Assembly: GCA_027489475.1 (NCBI GenBank)
Contig: JAIXZQ010000182.1
Location: forward strand, 1 to 7,397
Length of the DNA: 7,397 nucleotides
From: Methylophilus sp.
Lineage (GTDB): Bacteria; Pseudomonadota; Gammaproteobacteria; Burkholderiales; Methylophilaceae
Direction of reading: 5' to 3'
In this document: piece by piece, positions 6,504 to 7,397 of the stretch
How positions within the stretch are numbered: the stretch's first letter is position 1
Layout of the letters: every line of letters begins with the position of its first letter
Made by a program: the position numbers and the translations under genes
The notes under the pieces: model-generated
Told to the model about the DNA's origin: nothing
What the model saw: the letters and a program-made list of their open reading frames with translations, nothing else
Databases searched by the model: none

Positions 6504-6586
6504 GAGAACAACAGCTTGATGACACTGGTTACTATTGGTTGTAAATAACCACAATGCCAATACGATTGGTGGTTGTTTACAACCAT
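6497..6586 (-). CDS. Possible 29-residue small ORF between tilS and the receptor
   Basis: An ATG at 6584-6586 is preceded by AAAGGAG with 7 nt between AGGAG and the ATG, a near-ideal ribosome binding site. It opens a frame of 29 codons ending in TGA (6497-6499). The peptide begins MVVNNHQSYWHCGYL and ends VIKLLFSS. I recognise no family. The frame runs through the upstream palindrome and IHF-type site, so it may be an accident of regulatory DNA. It would be transcribed only by read-through from tilS, since the sigma-54 promoter lies downstream of it. Confidence 0.2.
   Translation of the reverse strand: MVVNNHQSYWHCGYLQPIVTSVIKLLFSS
6536..6551. promoter_or_regulatory. Upstream activator palindrome, copy 1
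   Basis: TGGTTGTAAATAACCA has 6 of 7 arm positions inverted and shares 13 of 16 bases with the second copy 34 bp away. Its centre lies about 107 bp upstream of the predicted sigma-54 start, the normal distance for an NtrC-type enhancer. A further half-site TGGTT lies at 6526-6530. Confidence 0.5.
6570..6585. promoter_or_regulatory. Upstream activator palindrome, copy 2
   Basis: TGGTTGTTTACAACCA is a perfect palindrome with 7-bp arms and a TT centre, about 141 bp upstream of the predicted sigma-54 start. The size and symmetry fit a dimer of a Fis-type helix-turn-helix activator. The regulator encoded at 2419-3831 is the obvious candidate. Confidence 0.55.
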
Positions 6587-6683
6587 AATACCACTCCTTT
6601 GACGGTTAAATGAACCAGATAAGCAGGTTTTTGGAGTGAGGGTCTTTCAATAGCGCCGCCTCTCAATACGGCACAAGGGTAGT
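6587..6683. other. 3' untranslated region of tilS
   Basis: I see no gene and no hairpin with a T tract between the tilS stop and the upstream palindromes. The tilS transcript may therefore read on toward the receptor control region. Confidence 0.3.
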
Positions 6684-7397
6684 TTAATGATATGAGTCTT
6701 CGTCGCGCGGGGCCAGATTGATGACCAACCCATAGGCATTGCGACCAGGCTGCCATGCCGCATCCACTGCCAAGCCGGTTAGCGCGACCAAAGTACGCTG
6801 GGCGGGTTCCCCCGTGGTTTCTACGGAGGCCAGTGGATAATAGGCACGCTGCCAAGGTGGGACAGCCGCCTGTTGAAACAACACTTTAAGTTCTCGACGT
6901 GGACGTTTGGCGTCTGGTTGCAACAATTCGCCGCCCGTGCGGGCATGCAACACAAGGTGTATCCCCTCGGCGGGCATTAACGGTTGCGCATAACGTCTGT
7001 GTAACGTAATGGCTGCCGGAGAAACGCCCAACCGCGCCAGCGCAATCCCCTTGCCCTTTTGTACGGACATCTGCACCTGCCATGAACCCCACACCTGAGA
7101 CTGCTCCCCCTTCCAAATGAATGGGCTAGCAGACAAAGCTGAGGGTTTACGTACGCAATACAAACGCAGCTGATAATGATGCAAATAGGCGCGTTGAGCG
7201 CCACCGGCCGCCTCTAACGGCAAATGCAAATAGCGATGCGGCTTCACATTAACCAATTGCTGCCAGTAGTCCTCCAGTCGCTCGGTGGAGGGCATGGCCA
7301 GTTGGCGTTGCTGAAACCAGCCACGTAACAGATTTTTGCCACGACGCTCACCGAGCGCCAGCAATGCCGCCATGCTGATAGACTGCCCCAACCACTC
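6684..7397 (-). CDS. tilS: tRNA(Ile)-lysidine synthase, C-terminal part (5' end beyond window)
   Basis: TilS attaches lysine to C34 of the CAU-anticodon tRNA-Ile so that it reads AUA; the enzyme is essential and cytoplasmic. The frame is open to the window edge and shows about 237 residues, roughly the C-terminal half. The TTG at 7391 is an internal Leu codon. Recognisable parts are the tRNA-binding helical domain, with KNLLRGWFQQRQLAMPS near visible residues 21-37, and the TilS C-terminal domain, with GGELLQPDAKRPRRELKVLF near 155-174. These are followed by VPPWQRAYYPL and LTGLAVDAAW. The catalytic N-terminal SGGxDS loop lies outside. It runs in the same direction as the receptor but ends 304 nt before it, and appears unrelated in function. 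Confidence 0.88.
   Translation of the reverse strand, partial: EWLGQSISMAALLALGERRGKNLLRGWFQQRQLAMPSTERLEDYWQQLVNVKPHRYLHLPLEAAGGAQRAYLHHYQLRLYCVRKPSALSASPFIWKGEQSQVWGSWQVQMSVQKGKGIALARLGVSPAAITLHRRYAQPLMPAEGIHLVLHARTGGELLQPDAKRPRRELKVLFQQAAVPPWQRAYYPLASVETTGEPAQRTLVALTGLAVDAAWQPGRNAYGLVINLAPRDEDSYH

Larger units (their letters stand above)
6536..6585. repeat. 50-bp compound palindrome
   Basis: The two enhancer-like sites form the ends of one larger inverted repeat. The left arm 6536-6555 pairs with the right arm 6565-6585 through 19 matches, one T-G pair and one bulged base, around a 9-nt loop GCCAATACG. The outermost 10 bp (TGGTTGTAAA/TTTACAACCA) are perfect. No T tract follows on either strand, so it is not a terminator. 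Confidence 0.75.

Noticed and set aside
6536..6585. The 50-bp palindrome as a terminator or insertion-sequence end
   Set aside because: No T tract follows on either strand, and there is no transposase or target-site duplication nearby.
6577..6855. 92-codon minus-strand frame overlapping the end of tilS
   Set aside because: It is an out-of-frame shadow of the well-supported tilS reading frame and its product resembles no family I know.

Overview
The window reads as ordinary proteobacterial chromosome of moderate GC, probably from a betaproteobacterium. A Methylophilaceae-like methylotroph is my guess from the look of the proteins and the formate-using PurT, but no marker gene here proves it. 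There are no tRNA or rRNA genes, insertion sequences or CRISPR arrays. All genes lie on the minus strand except a truncated one at the left edge.

Left part (1-2400): the tail of an unrecognised plus-strand gene (3-326) runs into a symmetric terminator (373-397). Facing it is a two-gene minus-strand unit: purT (formate-dependent GAR transformylase, 970-2166), then a group II truncated haemoglobin (536-964) that starts 5 nt after the purT stop. A candidate extended -10 promoter and a 21-bp palindrome precede purT.

Centre and right (2300-6700): an NtrC-family sigma-54-dependent response regulator (2419-3831) lies just downstream of a large TonB-dependent outer-membrane receptor gene (3911-6379). 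A strong terminator separates them. Beyond the receptor promoter region is the 3' part of tilS, which runs off the right edge (6684-7397).

The main find is the roughly 300-bp gap between tilS and the receptor. It holds, in receptor orientation, a sigma-54 promoter (6447-6462) with the exact GG-N10-GC geometry. A one-mismatch IHF-type site follows at 6491-6503. Two 16-bp copies of a TGGTTGT-N2-ACAACCA palindrome, with centres 34 bp apart, lie about 107 and 141 bp upstream of the predicted start. This is the classical layout of enhancer, IHF bend and sigma-54 promoter, and a sigma-54 activator is encoded next to the receptor. My proposal is that the regulator drives the receptor in answer to an unknown signal sensed by a kinase that is not in this window. 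The receptor substrate cannot be told from sequence. A metal chelate (iron, copper or, in a methylotroph, a lanthanide) is possible. The regulator also carries GAFTNA in place of the GAFTGA sigma-54 contact loop.
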